This document shows, piece by piece, positions 1-6,655 of a stretch of DNA of 41,313 bases; the first letter of the stretch is position 1; each line of letters starts with the position of its first letter. Position numbers and translations under genes: made by a program. A model generated the notes under the pieces. That model had not been told where the DNA came from. It saw only the letters and a list, made by a program, of their open reading frames with translations, and ran no database searches. Source of the stretch: CAUYUA01 sp963575675 (GTDB lineage: Bacteria; Pseudomonadota; Alphaproteobacteria; Azospirillales; Azospirillaceae); the NCBI GenBank assembly GCA_963575675.1, contig CAUYUA010000208.1:1-41313 (forward strand), given 5' to 3'.

Positions 1-62
1 TTCGCTCCCCCCTTATAATCCCCCACGACCAGGAACACAGTCCCTGGACCCTTTTGATTATT
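1..62 (+). repeat. Interspersed repeat family A, copy 1 (left-truncated)
   Basis: This is the right part of a two-hairpin intergenic element seen about eleven times in the window. It has the end of the C-rich arm (CTCCCCCCTTAT) and then CCAGGAACACAGTCCCTGG and ACCCTTTTGATT. It lies just past the 3' end of ctaB, so it may act as a terminator for the oxidase operon. The window edge cuts off its first hairpin. Confidence 0.75.
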
Positions 63-123
63 TTTCGATTATTTTCTGATTATTTACTACTCTTTATACG
101 ATCTTGCGTAAAAACGCTCCGCA

Positions 124-981
124 TCACCACCAATTCGCGTCAAGAAGAACGACGACGAACAACGCCGCGAGGTATTGCATCGAAGCAAAGAAATTCCGCC
201 GCGCCCACTCGCGGTCAGGAAGCTGAACCAAGCGCCAATTACACCACAACAACAAAGCGCCAAGCATCATCGACAGCACGCCATAGACGGCGCTCATTTC
301 TCCGAACAACCATGGCAACGCGGCAACCGTCACCATCAGCAGGCTATTCACGAAGATGACGCGCGCCGTTATTTTGTTCCCCGCCAACACCGGCAACATC
401 GGCAATTTGGCTCGCGCGTAGTCTTCCTTAAGGAGAATCGCCAACGCCCAAAAATGGCTCGGCGTCCACAGAAACAACACCAGAGCCAACAGCGCCGGCA
501 ACAACACTCGATGCGGATCAACCGCAGCAGAACCCGCCAAAACCGCAAAACTCCCGGCCGCGCCGCCAATCACGATATTCAACCATGTCCGACGCTTCAG
601 CCACACCGTATAAACAATCGCATAAAAAAATACGCCGAGAAATAAATGGAGCGCGACAACGGCGTTAAACATCCACCACGCAAGCCCAAGACCAGAAACC
701 AACAAAAACGCCGCAATCACCAACACCCACTCCGGATTCTGAAGAGAATCAGCCGCCAACGGTCGATTACGAGTCCGCGTCATTTCCCGATCGATGTCCC
801 GATCGTACCAATGATTAAACACCGATGCTGCGGCAGACCCCAACATCATCGCCACCGCCAGCACGGTTACTTCAACCACGCTGAATCGCTGAGCAATCGC
901 GCAATACCCCATGACCGCAGACAGAGCGATCATGACCCCGATGCGCATTTTGAACAATTCGATATAGGAGCGAATGGGCAT
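124..981 (-). CDS. ctaB: Protoheme IX farnesyltransferase (heme O synthase)
   Basis: CtaB attaches a farnesyl chain to protoheme to make heme O, the precursor of heme A for the oxidase encoded just upstream. It is a polytopic inner-membrane protein of the UbiA prenyltransferase superfamily. The 285 residues match the family's usual length. The first Asp-rich substrate motif is visible as NHWYDRDIDREMTRTRNRPL near residues 55-75, and a conserved TPSHFWALA segment lies near residue 173. The start ATG follows a purine-rich GAGATCGAGG stretch. It is the last gene of the minus-strand cytochrome oxidase operon. Heme A synthase (ctaA) is not in the window, so heme A production must be completed elsewhere. 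Confidence 0.95.
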   Translation of the reverse strand: MPIRSYIELFKMRIGVMIALSAVMGYCAIAQRFSVVEVTVLAVAMMLGSAAASVFNHWYDRDIDREMTRTRNRPLAADSLQNPEWVLVIAAFLLVSGLGLAWWMFNAVVALHLFLGVFFYAIVYTVWLKRRTWLNIVIGGAAGSFAVLAGSAAVDPHRVLLPALLALVLFLWTPSHFWALAILLKEDYARAKLPMLPVLAGNKITARVIFVNSLLMVTVAALPWLFGEMSAVYGVLSMMLGALLLWCNWRLVQLPDREWARRNFFASMQYLAALFVVVLLDANWW

Positions 982-1133
982 GCCTCGATCTCACCTGATC
1001 CTGATTTCCACTCAATGACGCACGAATCTAAAGACGACCCTATATTAAGGTTGATCGTTCTCAAATAATTCACCAAATAAAATAAAACCGCAAAAACACA
1101 CACCTCAATAATGATGAAAAAAAACAACGCCAC
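930..1133 (-). CDS. Doubtful 67-codon membrane ORF between the 34-aa peptide and ctaB
   Basis: A GTG start overlaps the TAG stop of the preceding 34-codon gene (TAGTG), an arrangement that would allow translational coupling. The first 25 residues are strongly hydrophobic (VALFFFIIIEVCVFAVLFYL), so the product would have one N-terminal membrane segment. The rest shows no recognisable domain and runs about 50 bases into ctaB in another frame. It could be a real small oxidase-associated protein or simply an open stretch between two genes. I do not recognise a family. Confidence 0.25.
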   Translation of the reverse strand: MALFFFIIIEVCVFAVLFYLVNYLRTINLNIGSSLDSCVIEWKSGSGEIEACPFAPISNCSKCASGS

Positions 1134-1237
1134 TAACGCCCGATAAATGTCCCGAACATCAAATAGAGCGCGACAAAAAACAAAACGACGCCAAAAACGG
1201 CTTTCTTACGCTCCAGATTTCTATTTTTCTCAACCAT
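1133..1237 (-). CDS. 34-residue single-pass membrane peptide in the oxidase operon
   Basis: This short gene has a very good ribosome binding site: GGAGGG, five bases, then ATG. The peptide begins MVEKNRNLERKK, a charged cytoplasmic tail, and continues with one hydrophobic helix (AVFGVVLFFVALYLMFG) ending FIGR. Size, topology and position between ctaD and ctaB resemble the small CoxF/CcoQ-type proteins of alphaproteobacterial oxidase operons, but the sequence is too short to assign. It begins about 85 bases after the ctaD stop and is probably cotranscribed. A role in oxidase assembly or stability is inference from position only. Confidence 0.65.
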   Translation of the reverse strand: MVEKNRNLERKKAVFGVVLFFVALYLMFGTFIGR

Positions 1238-1321
1238 CTTTTCCCTCCGCAAAACGCAGGAACCCAATTCGGGAGCCAAGACATGCTCGGCTCCCGAACA
1301 GAGACTTAAAATTCCATCAGA

Positions 1322-2893
1322 CTATTTCTTTGCATACTCGTAAGGGCTCCAATCCGCAGACAGAACCGGGTCTTCCAAGAAATTGCCTGGTCCGGGCGGA
1401 TTCTGAGTGTGGGTCCACTCCAAAGACTTCGAACGCCATTGATTGGCTTCGGCCTTTGGTCCACGAATCGCCGCCAAAATCAGGTTGATCATGGTGAACG
1501 CCGTTCCAATCGCGGTTAAGATTGCCCCATACGTCGCAACGTGATGGAAATTCGCGAAATGAGACGGGAAACTCGCATAGTCCCAATACCGGCGCGGCAT
1601 GCCTTCAACGCCGATGATGAACAACGGCCAGAAGGTAACATTGACGCCGACAATCTGGAACCAGAACGCGATGTAAGCAAGTTTCGAATCGGCGACTCGG
1701 CCGGTCATTTTGGGGAACCAATAATAGATGCCCCCAAAAATCGCAAAAGTCGCAAACAACGCCATGACGAAGTGGAAGTGCGCGTGAACAAACGACGTTT
1801 CGGAAAGATGAACCGTCATCGAGGTCATCGCCAACGGAATGCCCGTCAAACCGCCGACCAACAACAAAAACAGGCAAGACACGGCGTAATACATCCCGAC
1901 GCTGTAGCTGATCGCTCCTTTATAGAGCGTTCCCCACATCGAGATAATCATCAAGCCGACCGGGACCGAAATCAACAGCGTGGTCACCATCTGCCCGATG
2001 CGCAACCAATCCGGCATGCCCGCGATGTAAAGGTGGTGGACCCAAACTTCGCCGGTCAGCGCGATGATCCCGAAGATGCCGCCGTAAACCGCCGCTTTAT
2101 AGTTGAAGATGCGATTCTTGGCCATGGTGGCGATGATTTCGTACAAAACCCCCATCGCTGGCAAGAAAATCACATAAACCGCAGGATGCGAGTAGAACCA
2201 AAACAGGTTCTGATACAAGAGAACGTCGCCGCCAGCTGACGGGTCGAAGAAGTGCGTGCCGAGATACTTATCAAACAGCACCATCGTCACGGCAGCAGCC
2301 AACACCGGAACGAAAACCAAGTTGATGATGAATGATCCGAACAAACTCCAGACCAACATATTCAACTTGTTCCAGCCCATATTGGGAGCGCGCATATAAA
2401 TCACGGTCACAATGAAGTTGACCGCGCCCAAAATCGACGAGAACCCGAACAAGTGAACCGTAAAGACGTAGAACGCCGTATTCCCTGGGCTCTTGACGGA
2501 GTACGGGGGATAACCGGTCCACATCACGTCCGGCGCATCGGGGACCAGCATGCTCACCAGGGCCATCGTAACGCCGGCGTAGAACAACCACACCGACAAC
2601 GCATTAAGCCGAGGAAACGCCACGTCCCGAGCGCCGATCATAATCGGCAGGAAGTAGTTGGCGAAGAAGCCGGTTAAAGCAGGAATAAGAAACGCCAAAA
2701 TCATCGCCGCGCCGTGGAAGTACAGCGCATTGTTGTACTGATCCCCAGAACTAACCACTTGCATGCCGGGAGAATACTGCTCAAACCGAATAAGCAGAGC
2801 CGCAAGACCGGCAAGCGTAAACGCAGCCAGAGAACCGACCAAATAGAGAATGCCTATGCGTTTATGGTCGGTTGTAAGTATCCATTCCTTCAT
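1322..2893 (-). CDS. ctaD: Cytochrome c oxidase subunit I, A2-type heme-copper oxidase
   Basis: This is the catalytic subunit of an aa3-type oxidase that reduces O2 to water and pumps protons. The 523 residues contain all heme and copper ligands: H60 and H374 for heme a, H372 for heme a3, and H236, H286 and H287 for CuB, with Y240 for the His-Tyr link. Helix VI reads FYSHPAVY, the YSHPxVY signature of A2-type oxidases, with Ala where A1 enzymes have the D-channel Glu. D90 of the D-channel entrance is present. In the K-channel helix the usual VPTGIKxFSW reads VPVGLMIISM, so both Thr and Lys are lost. The Mg-site His-Asp before helix X reads Ser-Glu. The start region lies in a 17-bp-period duplication, and an AAGGGG stretch precedes the chosen ATG. 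Confidence 0.95.
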   Translation of the reverse strand: MKEWILTTDHKRIGILYLVGSLAAFTLAGLAALLIRFEQYSPGMQVVSSGDQYNNALYFHGAAMILAFLIPALTGFFANYFLPIMIGARDVAFPRLNALSVWLFYAGVTMALVSMLVPDAPDVMWTGYPPYSVKSPGNTAFYVFTVHLFGFSSILGAVNFIVTVIYMRAPNMGWNKLNMLVWSLFGSFIINLVFVPVLAAAVTMVLFDKYLGTHFFDPSAGGDVLLYQNLFWFYSHPAVYVIFLPAMGVLYEIIATMAKNRIFNYKAAVYGGIFGIIALTGEVWVHHLYIAGMPDWLRIGQMVTTLLISVPVGLMIISMWGTLYKGAISYSVGMYYAVSCLFLLLVGGLTGIPLAMTSMTVHLSETSFVHAHFHFVMALFATFAIFGGIYYWFPKMTGRVADSKLAYIAFWFQIVGVNVTFWPLFIIGVEGMPRRYWDYASFPSHFANFHHVATYGAILTAIGTAFTMINLILAAIRGPKAEANQWRSKSLEWTHTQNPPGPGNFLEDPVLSADWSPYEYAKK

Positions 2894-2916
2894 AGCTCAC
2901 ACCCCTTCATAGCTCA
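2887..2916. repeat. Tandem duplication over the ctaD start (13-bp core, period 17)
   Basis: CCTTCATAGCTCA occurs at 2887-2899 and 2904-2916. On the coding strand this repeats GAGCTATGAAGG, so there are two ATGs. The upstream copy runs only a few codons before a stop. The downstream copy is the real ctaD start, and the upstream copy supplies its AAGGGG ribosome binding site. The duplication may therefore set the translation level of ctaD. Confidence 0.85.
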
Positions 2917-2954
2917 TGTCTTTCTTCGTTAACAACGGGCTGGGCGGCGCTTTC

Positions 2955-3728
2955 TTACTTCGACCGGCTCTTCAACCAAGTCTCGAACTCCGCCGGAGAA
3001 ACGGCTTTAATGTATCCCGGCATTTGCGAGTGATTCGTCCCGCAGAATTCCGTGCAAGTAAACAAAGTCTCGCCTTCCTTTGGAGCAACGAACCACAGGA
3101 ACGTCTTACGACCCGGCAACACGTCTTCCTTAACCCGGAAATCAGGAATAGCCAAAGAATGGAGAACGTCCGCAGCGGTCATGCGCATAACAACGCCACG
3201 ACCAACAGGAACCACCACTTTCCCCTTATCCCCCTCATCCCGCGTGTCGACAACCACACCGTTGCCGTAATCGAACTCCCAATACCACTGGTTTCCGGTC
3301 AACCGTATTTCCAGCGCATCAGCAGGCGGCGTGCGCTGCAAATTCCACAACACCCAACCATTGCCGGCAAGATAAAAGTCATCAGCCATAAACAAGGCAG
3401 CGGGAATCAGTATCCATCCAATCGCCTGCGCCTTGCTTAACTTCGGCGCAGTCCCAACATCGTCCGGACTCTTCGCACGGTACTTCCAGAGCATATAAAT
3501 GGCGGCCAAGCCGAACACCACGCCGATCACAAGCAGATCGATCAAGACATCGTTCCACAAGTGATTCCAAGCGTTGGCTGGAATTTGCATCCCTTGCAAA
3601 CCTCCGCCAACCTGCGGCGCAGCAGCCCCACCGGCCGACGCCGCAGTCGGAAGCGCCATGACGACCGCCCCAACAAAGGGCAATATTCGCGCCGCGCCGA
3701 CATGACGTTTCGTGTTGTGCTCCTTCAT
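2955..3728 (-). CDS. ctaC: Cytochrome c oxidase subunit II
   Basis: Subunit II accepts electrons from cytochrome c through its binuclear CuA centre in the periplasm. The 257-residue protein starts at the ATG that overlaps the sco stop (ATGA) and follows a GAGGGGG ribosome binding site. A signal peptide ends near ALPTAASAGG, followed by membrane segments near residues 60-80 and 103-118. The aromatic electron-entry motif GNQWYWEFDYG lies at 145-155. The CuA ligands are complete: H190, C225, E227 (backbone), C229, H233 and M236. There is no C-terminal cytochrome c domain, so this is not a caa3 form. A longer in-frame upstream extension exists but lies inside sco. Confidence 0.95.
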   Translation of the reverse strand: MKEHNTKRHVGAARILPFVGAVVMALPTAASAGGAAAPQVGGGLQGMQIPANAWNHLWNDVLIDLLVIGVVFGLAAIYMLWKYRAKSPDDVGTAPKLSKAQAIGWILIPAALFMADDFYLAGNGWVLWNLQRTPPADALEIRLTGNQWYWEFDYGNGVVVDTRDEGDKGKVVVPVGRGVVMRMTAADVLHSLAIPDFRVKEDVLPGRKTFLWFVAPKEGETLFTCTEFCGTNHSQMPGYIKAVSPAEFETWLKSRSK

Positions 3729-4558
3729 CCGATAATCCCCCTCTGTCGAACCCGTCTTCTGTAGAACAAGAGCGAACAAAACAACGCCCCAAGACCAAAA
3801 ACCAATGAGCCGAAACCAACAAGAAAGGCGATATTTACCGTATATCGGCCTTCCATATAGTTGTAGCTGTAACAAAGGCTCAGGGCGAAATTGACGATTT
3901 CACTCGGCTTGACTTGGTCTGCTTTTGCATCGATGAGCGCAAGCTCTACGTCAAGTGGTCGGGCGTTCATCGAGTATAAAAAACGAACAACACGCCCTTC
4001 CGGAGAGAAAAACACAAAAACCCCGGGATGCAGAAAAATCCGATCCCGAGGAGACCAGAAGTATTTGAAACCAACCGTTTCTGCGAGACGACGCACTTCG
4101 TCGCCCTCAGACGGCAAAGAAAAACGCCACGCCGCCGCCAATTGCGGTGGAATATCCAACTTCCCGCGAAAGGCGGCCAGAGACGCAGCCGTGTCGTGCG
4201 TATCGAAACTAACAGTCAGAATACGGAAATCCCGTCCCGCCGTCAGCCTCTTCACTTCTTTAAGCTGTTCCGCCAAATCGTTGTTCACCAACGAACAGGC
4301 CCCGTCACAGCTATAATAAGACAGAACCAGAATTAACGGTTGAGACGTCATTTCACCGAAAGTAAAACGCCGCCCATCCTGATCGCGGAAGGTGAGAGAC
4401 TCATCCGGCTTCACGCCGAGAAAACGGTTCTCATCAATACGAAAGATCGCGGGATCGACATCCGATTCGACAATCTTCGCTTGCGCCAAGACCTCTGAAG
4501 AGAAGGCGACGAAAGCCATCCCCACAACCAAAAAAAATCGGAGAAATCCCAAGCGCAT
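3725..4558 (-). CDS. SCO1/SenC-family copper chaperone with C-terminal membrane anchor
   Basis: SCO proteins are thioredoxin-fold periplasmic proteins that deliver copper to, or reduce, the CuA site of subunit II. The expected CxxxC appears in SYYSCDGACSLVNND, and the distal metal-binding His is in RIFLHPGVFVFFSPEGR. The start chosen is MRLGFLRFF, giving a signal sequence that ends near EVLAQA and a 277-residue product. An upstream in-frame extension overlaps ctaE. A hydrophobic segment near the C-terminus (NIAFLVGFGSLVFGLGALF) followed by RRRVRQRG would anchor the protein. Its stop overlaps the ctaC start, so the chaperone and its client are translationally coupled. No ctaG (Cox11) is seen in this operon. 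Confidence 0.88.
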   Translation of the reverse strand: MRLGFLRFFLVVGMAFVAFSSEVLAQAKIVESDVDPAIFRIDENRFLGVKPDESLTFRDQDGRRFTFGEMTSQPLILVLSYYSCDGACSLVNNDLAEQLKEVKRLTAGRDFRILTVSFDTHDTAASLAAFRGKLDIPPQLAAAWRFSLPSEGDEVRRLAETVGFKYFWSPRDRIFLHPGVFVFFSPEGRVVRFLYSMNARPLDVELALIDAKADQVKPSEIVNFALSLCYSYNYMEGRYTVNIAFLVGFGSLVFGLGALFCSLLFYRRRVRQRGIIG

Positions 4559-4583
4559 CAATGCAAACTCCCGTCTCTTTCGA

Positions 4584-5387
4584 TCACCAGAAATAGATCT
4601 GAGAGACAACGAAGAACCAGACGACATCGACAAAATGCCAGTACACGGAAACGCACTGAAGGAACGTCTTGTTGGTCCGCCCCCGGAACGCCGGGATCAA
4701 AACAAACAGGAAGGCGAACAAACCAACCATCACGTGCGAAGCATGGAAGCCCGTGATCCCAAAAAACGCCGTGCTGAAAACGCTCACGCCAGGAACAAAA
4801 CCATGCCCGATCAGATGAGTGTACTCATACGCCGTGCAGCTCAGGAACGCCAGACCAAGAAGAATGGTCAACATCAACCAAGTCCGCAGACCGGAGACGT
4901 CCCCATGCGCTTCTTTCTCTTCGGCGACATGAGCCGTGACGCTGGACGTCACCAGAAGAGCCGTCATCAAAAGCGGCATGCCCGTAGGCATTTCCGGACT
5001 GCCAGCCGGCGGCCAGCTAACGGCGAACAACCGGAACATCCAATAGGCCGCGAACATCGCAAGGAAGATGAAAATTTCAGAAACGATGAACAACGGAAGC
5101 CCGACGGCAGCCAAACCAGGAGCTATGCTCGGCTGCGTCATGCCCTCGTTGACCCACTTGGAAACGGCAAACAACACGATTGGGGTTCCGAAGCCCATAA
5201 AAATGCTGGCAAGCTTCAGATCTTCATAAACAAAGTAGCTGATAAAGGCCGCCGGCAACAGACACACGACCCCCACCACCAACGCGAGCGGCGCCAGGGA
5301 CGTTTCCCAATGGTGCTCGTGCCCGCCGTGATGAGCATGAGAATCAGCCGCGCCACCATGACTGGCGTGGGATTTAGCAACACTCAT
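4584..5387 (-). CDS. ctaE: Cytochrome c oxidase subunit III
   Basis: Subunit III is a seven-helix inner-membrane protein that stabilises the oxidase and its D-channel proton uptake. The 267 residues have an N-terminal His-rich tail (HASHGGAADSHAHHGGHEHH) and then the usual helices. They include MFAAYWMFRLF, the CTAYEYTHLI segment and GITGFHASHVMVGLFAFLF, ending with FVDVVWFFVVSQIYFW as in the family. It starts after a strong GGAGGG ribosome binding site and is the first gene of the operon, which is unusual because ctaE commonly comes last. The His-rich tail might bind metal; that is speculation. Confidence 0.93.
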   Translation of the reverse strand: MSVAKSHASHGGAADSHAHHGGHEHHWETSLAPLALVVGVVCLLPAAFISYFVYEDLKLASIFMGFGTPIVLFAVSKWVNEGMTQPSIAPGLAAVGLPLFIVSEIFIFLAMFAAYWMFRLFAVSWPPAGSPEMPTGMPLLMTALLVTSSVTAHVAEEKEAHGDVSGLRTWLMLTILLGLAFLSCTAYEYTHLIGHGFVPGVSVFSTAFFGITGFHASHVMVGLFAFLFVLIPAFRGRTNKTFLQCVSVYWHFVDVVWFFVVSQIYFW

Positions 5388-5897
5388 TCGCCCCCCCTCC
5401 GGTCTCTCAAATGTTTAACTCGAAGCTTAATCTCGAACAAAAACGTCCGATTGAAAAACGCCTTGCCCCTCCACCAGAGGCCGCGCGAGCCTAGCAGATA
5501 CATTGGAAACCGTCAATCATCTAAGAGACCGCTTCCAAAAGCCCGCACCACCATTATAGGTTGCTCTTTTGATGCGTGAATTCACAACAAAAGAGTAATA
5601 TTGCAATTAGAATGAATGATTCAGAAATTTATCGACTAAAAATTATACTCTAATTAGAATCCATATCGACGCAAAATACATATCATTTTAATTTTTATGA
5701 AGATTTGGCGTAATCAAAATAAATGGGCCTCAGAAAATCTTATAATTTCCTTCTGCGTCAACAAGGAACTTGACTTAACCTGCGACGCCATTCGAGAATG
5801 AGCACGATCGTTCTTCGACCGATTCCGGTGAAACGACTCTCAGTTTTATAGCGCCATAAAGCTTTTTATCTCTATGACGTCGAGGATCATAACCTCA
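5388..5897. other. AT-rich divergent intergenic region upstream of the oxidase operon
   Basis: About 500 bases separate ctaE (minus strand) from the plus-strand secreted-protein gene. The part from 5575 to 5720 is strongly AT-rich with several AATTAGAAT-like words and no convincing ORF. It should carry promoters for both directions. One candidate for the minus strand is listed separately. I see no clear FNR-type TTGAT-N4-ATCAA box. Confidence 0.5.
5488..5516 (-). promoter_or_regulatory. Candidate sigma70 promoter for the ctaE-sco-ctaC-ctaD-ctaB operon
   Basis: On the minus strand TTGACG (5516-5511) is followed after exactly 17 bases by TAGGCT (5493-5488), about 100 bases upstream of the ctaE start. 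The -35 box is near consensus and the -10 box is weak. This is pattern matching only. Confidence 0.3.
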
Positions 5898-6449
5898 ATG
5901 ATGACACACTTCCCACGCTCTTTACTTTCGTCCTTCGCACTTGGCGTCGGCGCCATTGGATTCGGGCTGATCGGGTTGTTCAGCGATGTCTCACCCGCCA
6001 GCGCCAATGATTCCTCATACACCTCTTTAAAAGATAAAGACTGCGTCCAAATCTCCGCCGAGGGAGGGGGCGCAATTTCTGAATGCCCTGCGCGCAACGG
6101 CTTCCGCATATTCGCCGCCGCCGACGACGCACGTTCTTGGATGATCGTGCAAAAAGGCGCCGTCAAGGTCGACCTTTACGACACCTTTGCCCGCTACGCT
6201 CCCGGAGATTTTCCAGCTCTGGCGGGAACGCCGCTCGAATGGCGTTATGGACGTTCGAATAATCAACCGATCGCCTTGATTTTTCGGATTTCCGGAAACG
6301 ATCCGCGAACCGATAAAACAAAAACCACACTCTTGGTGATGCGCGTGTCTTCCGACTCTCAAGGGCGATTAAAAATTTGCGCGCTAGGGGCCACAACCTC
6401 GAACAATGAATCGCGCGCCATGGCCGACGGCCCCCAAAACTGCAATTAG
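5898..6449 (+). CDS. Secreted protein of unknown function
   Basis: I do not recognise a family. With the start at the second ATG cluster (MMTHFPRSLL) the product is 183 residues. A signal peptide is evident (LLSSFALGVGAIGFGLIGLF) with a likely cleavage site after SPASA. The mature part has three cysteines (DKDCVQ, SECPARNG, KICALG) plus one near the C-terminus (QNCN), so two disulfides are possible. The segment GFRIFAAADDARSWMIVQKG and following strands suggest a beta-rich fold. An upstream ATG at 5874 lacks a ribosome binding site. The gene stands alone, divergent from the oxidase operon. Confidence 0.7.
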   Translation: MMTHFPRSLLSSFALGVGAIGFGLIGLFSDVSPASANDSSYTSLKDKDCVQISAEGGGAISECPARNGFRIFAAADDARSWMIVQKGAVKVDLYDTFARYAPGDFPALAGTPLEWRYGRSNNQPIALIFRISGNDPRTDKTKTTLLVMRVSSDSQGRLKICALGATTSNNESRAMADGPQNCN

Positions 6450-6550
6450 TCCAGCCATAAACCTAATGCGCTCTGTTCGACCGGCGCTTTTTTCCGGGGT
6501 TTCATCGGAAGGCCAAGGCTCCGCCCCGGCCCCCGCCAAGGGCCGGAAGG

Positions 6551-6637
6551 CCTTTAGAAACCATGACTTTTAGAAACTCTATGGCTTGGAGACTCTGACA
6601 ACCAAAGGCGCAAAGGCCGTTTCAATCCGGTGAACCC
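6551..6637 (+). repeat. Interspersed repeat family C, copy 1
   Basis: The stretch around 6581-6631 (TGGCTTGGAGACTCTGAC, then CCAAAGGCGC and GTTTCAATCC) matches 26378-26454 in order and spacing with scattered mismatches. Within this copy TTTTAGAAAC-type words also recur in tandem. It lies between two convergent genes. Confidence 0.6.
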
Positions 6638-6655
6638 TTCATCACAACCTTACGT

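Noticed and set aside
4392..5579. A 395-codon plus-strand frame.
   Set aside because: It is antisense to sco and ctaE and very rich in Arg, Lys and Gln, as expected from a shadow.
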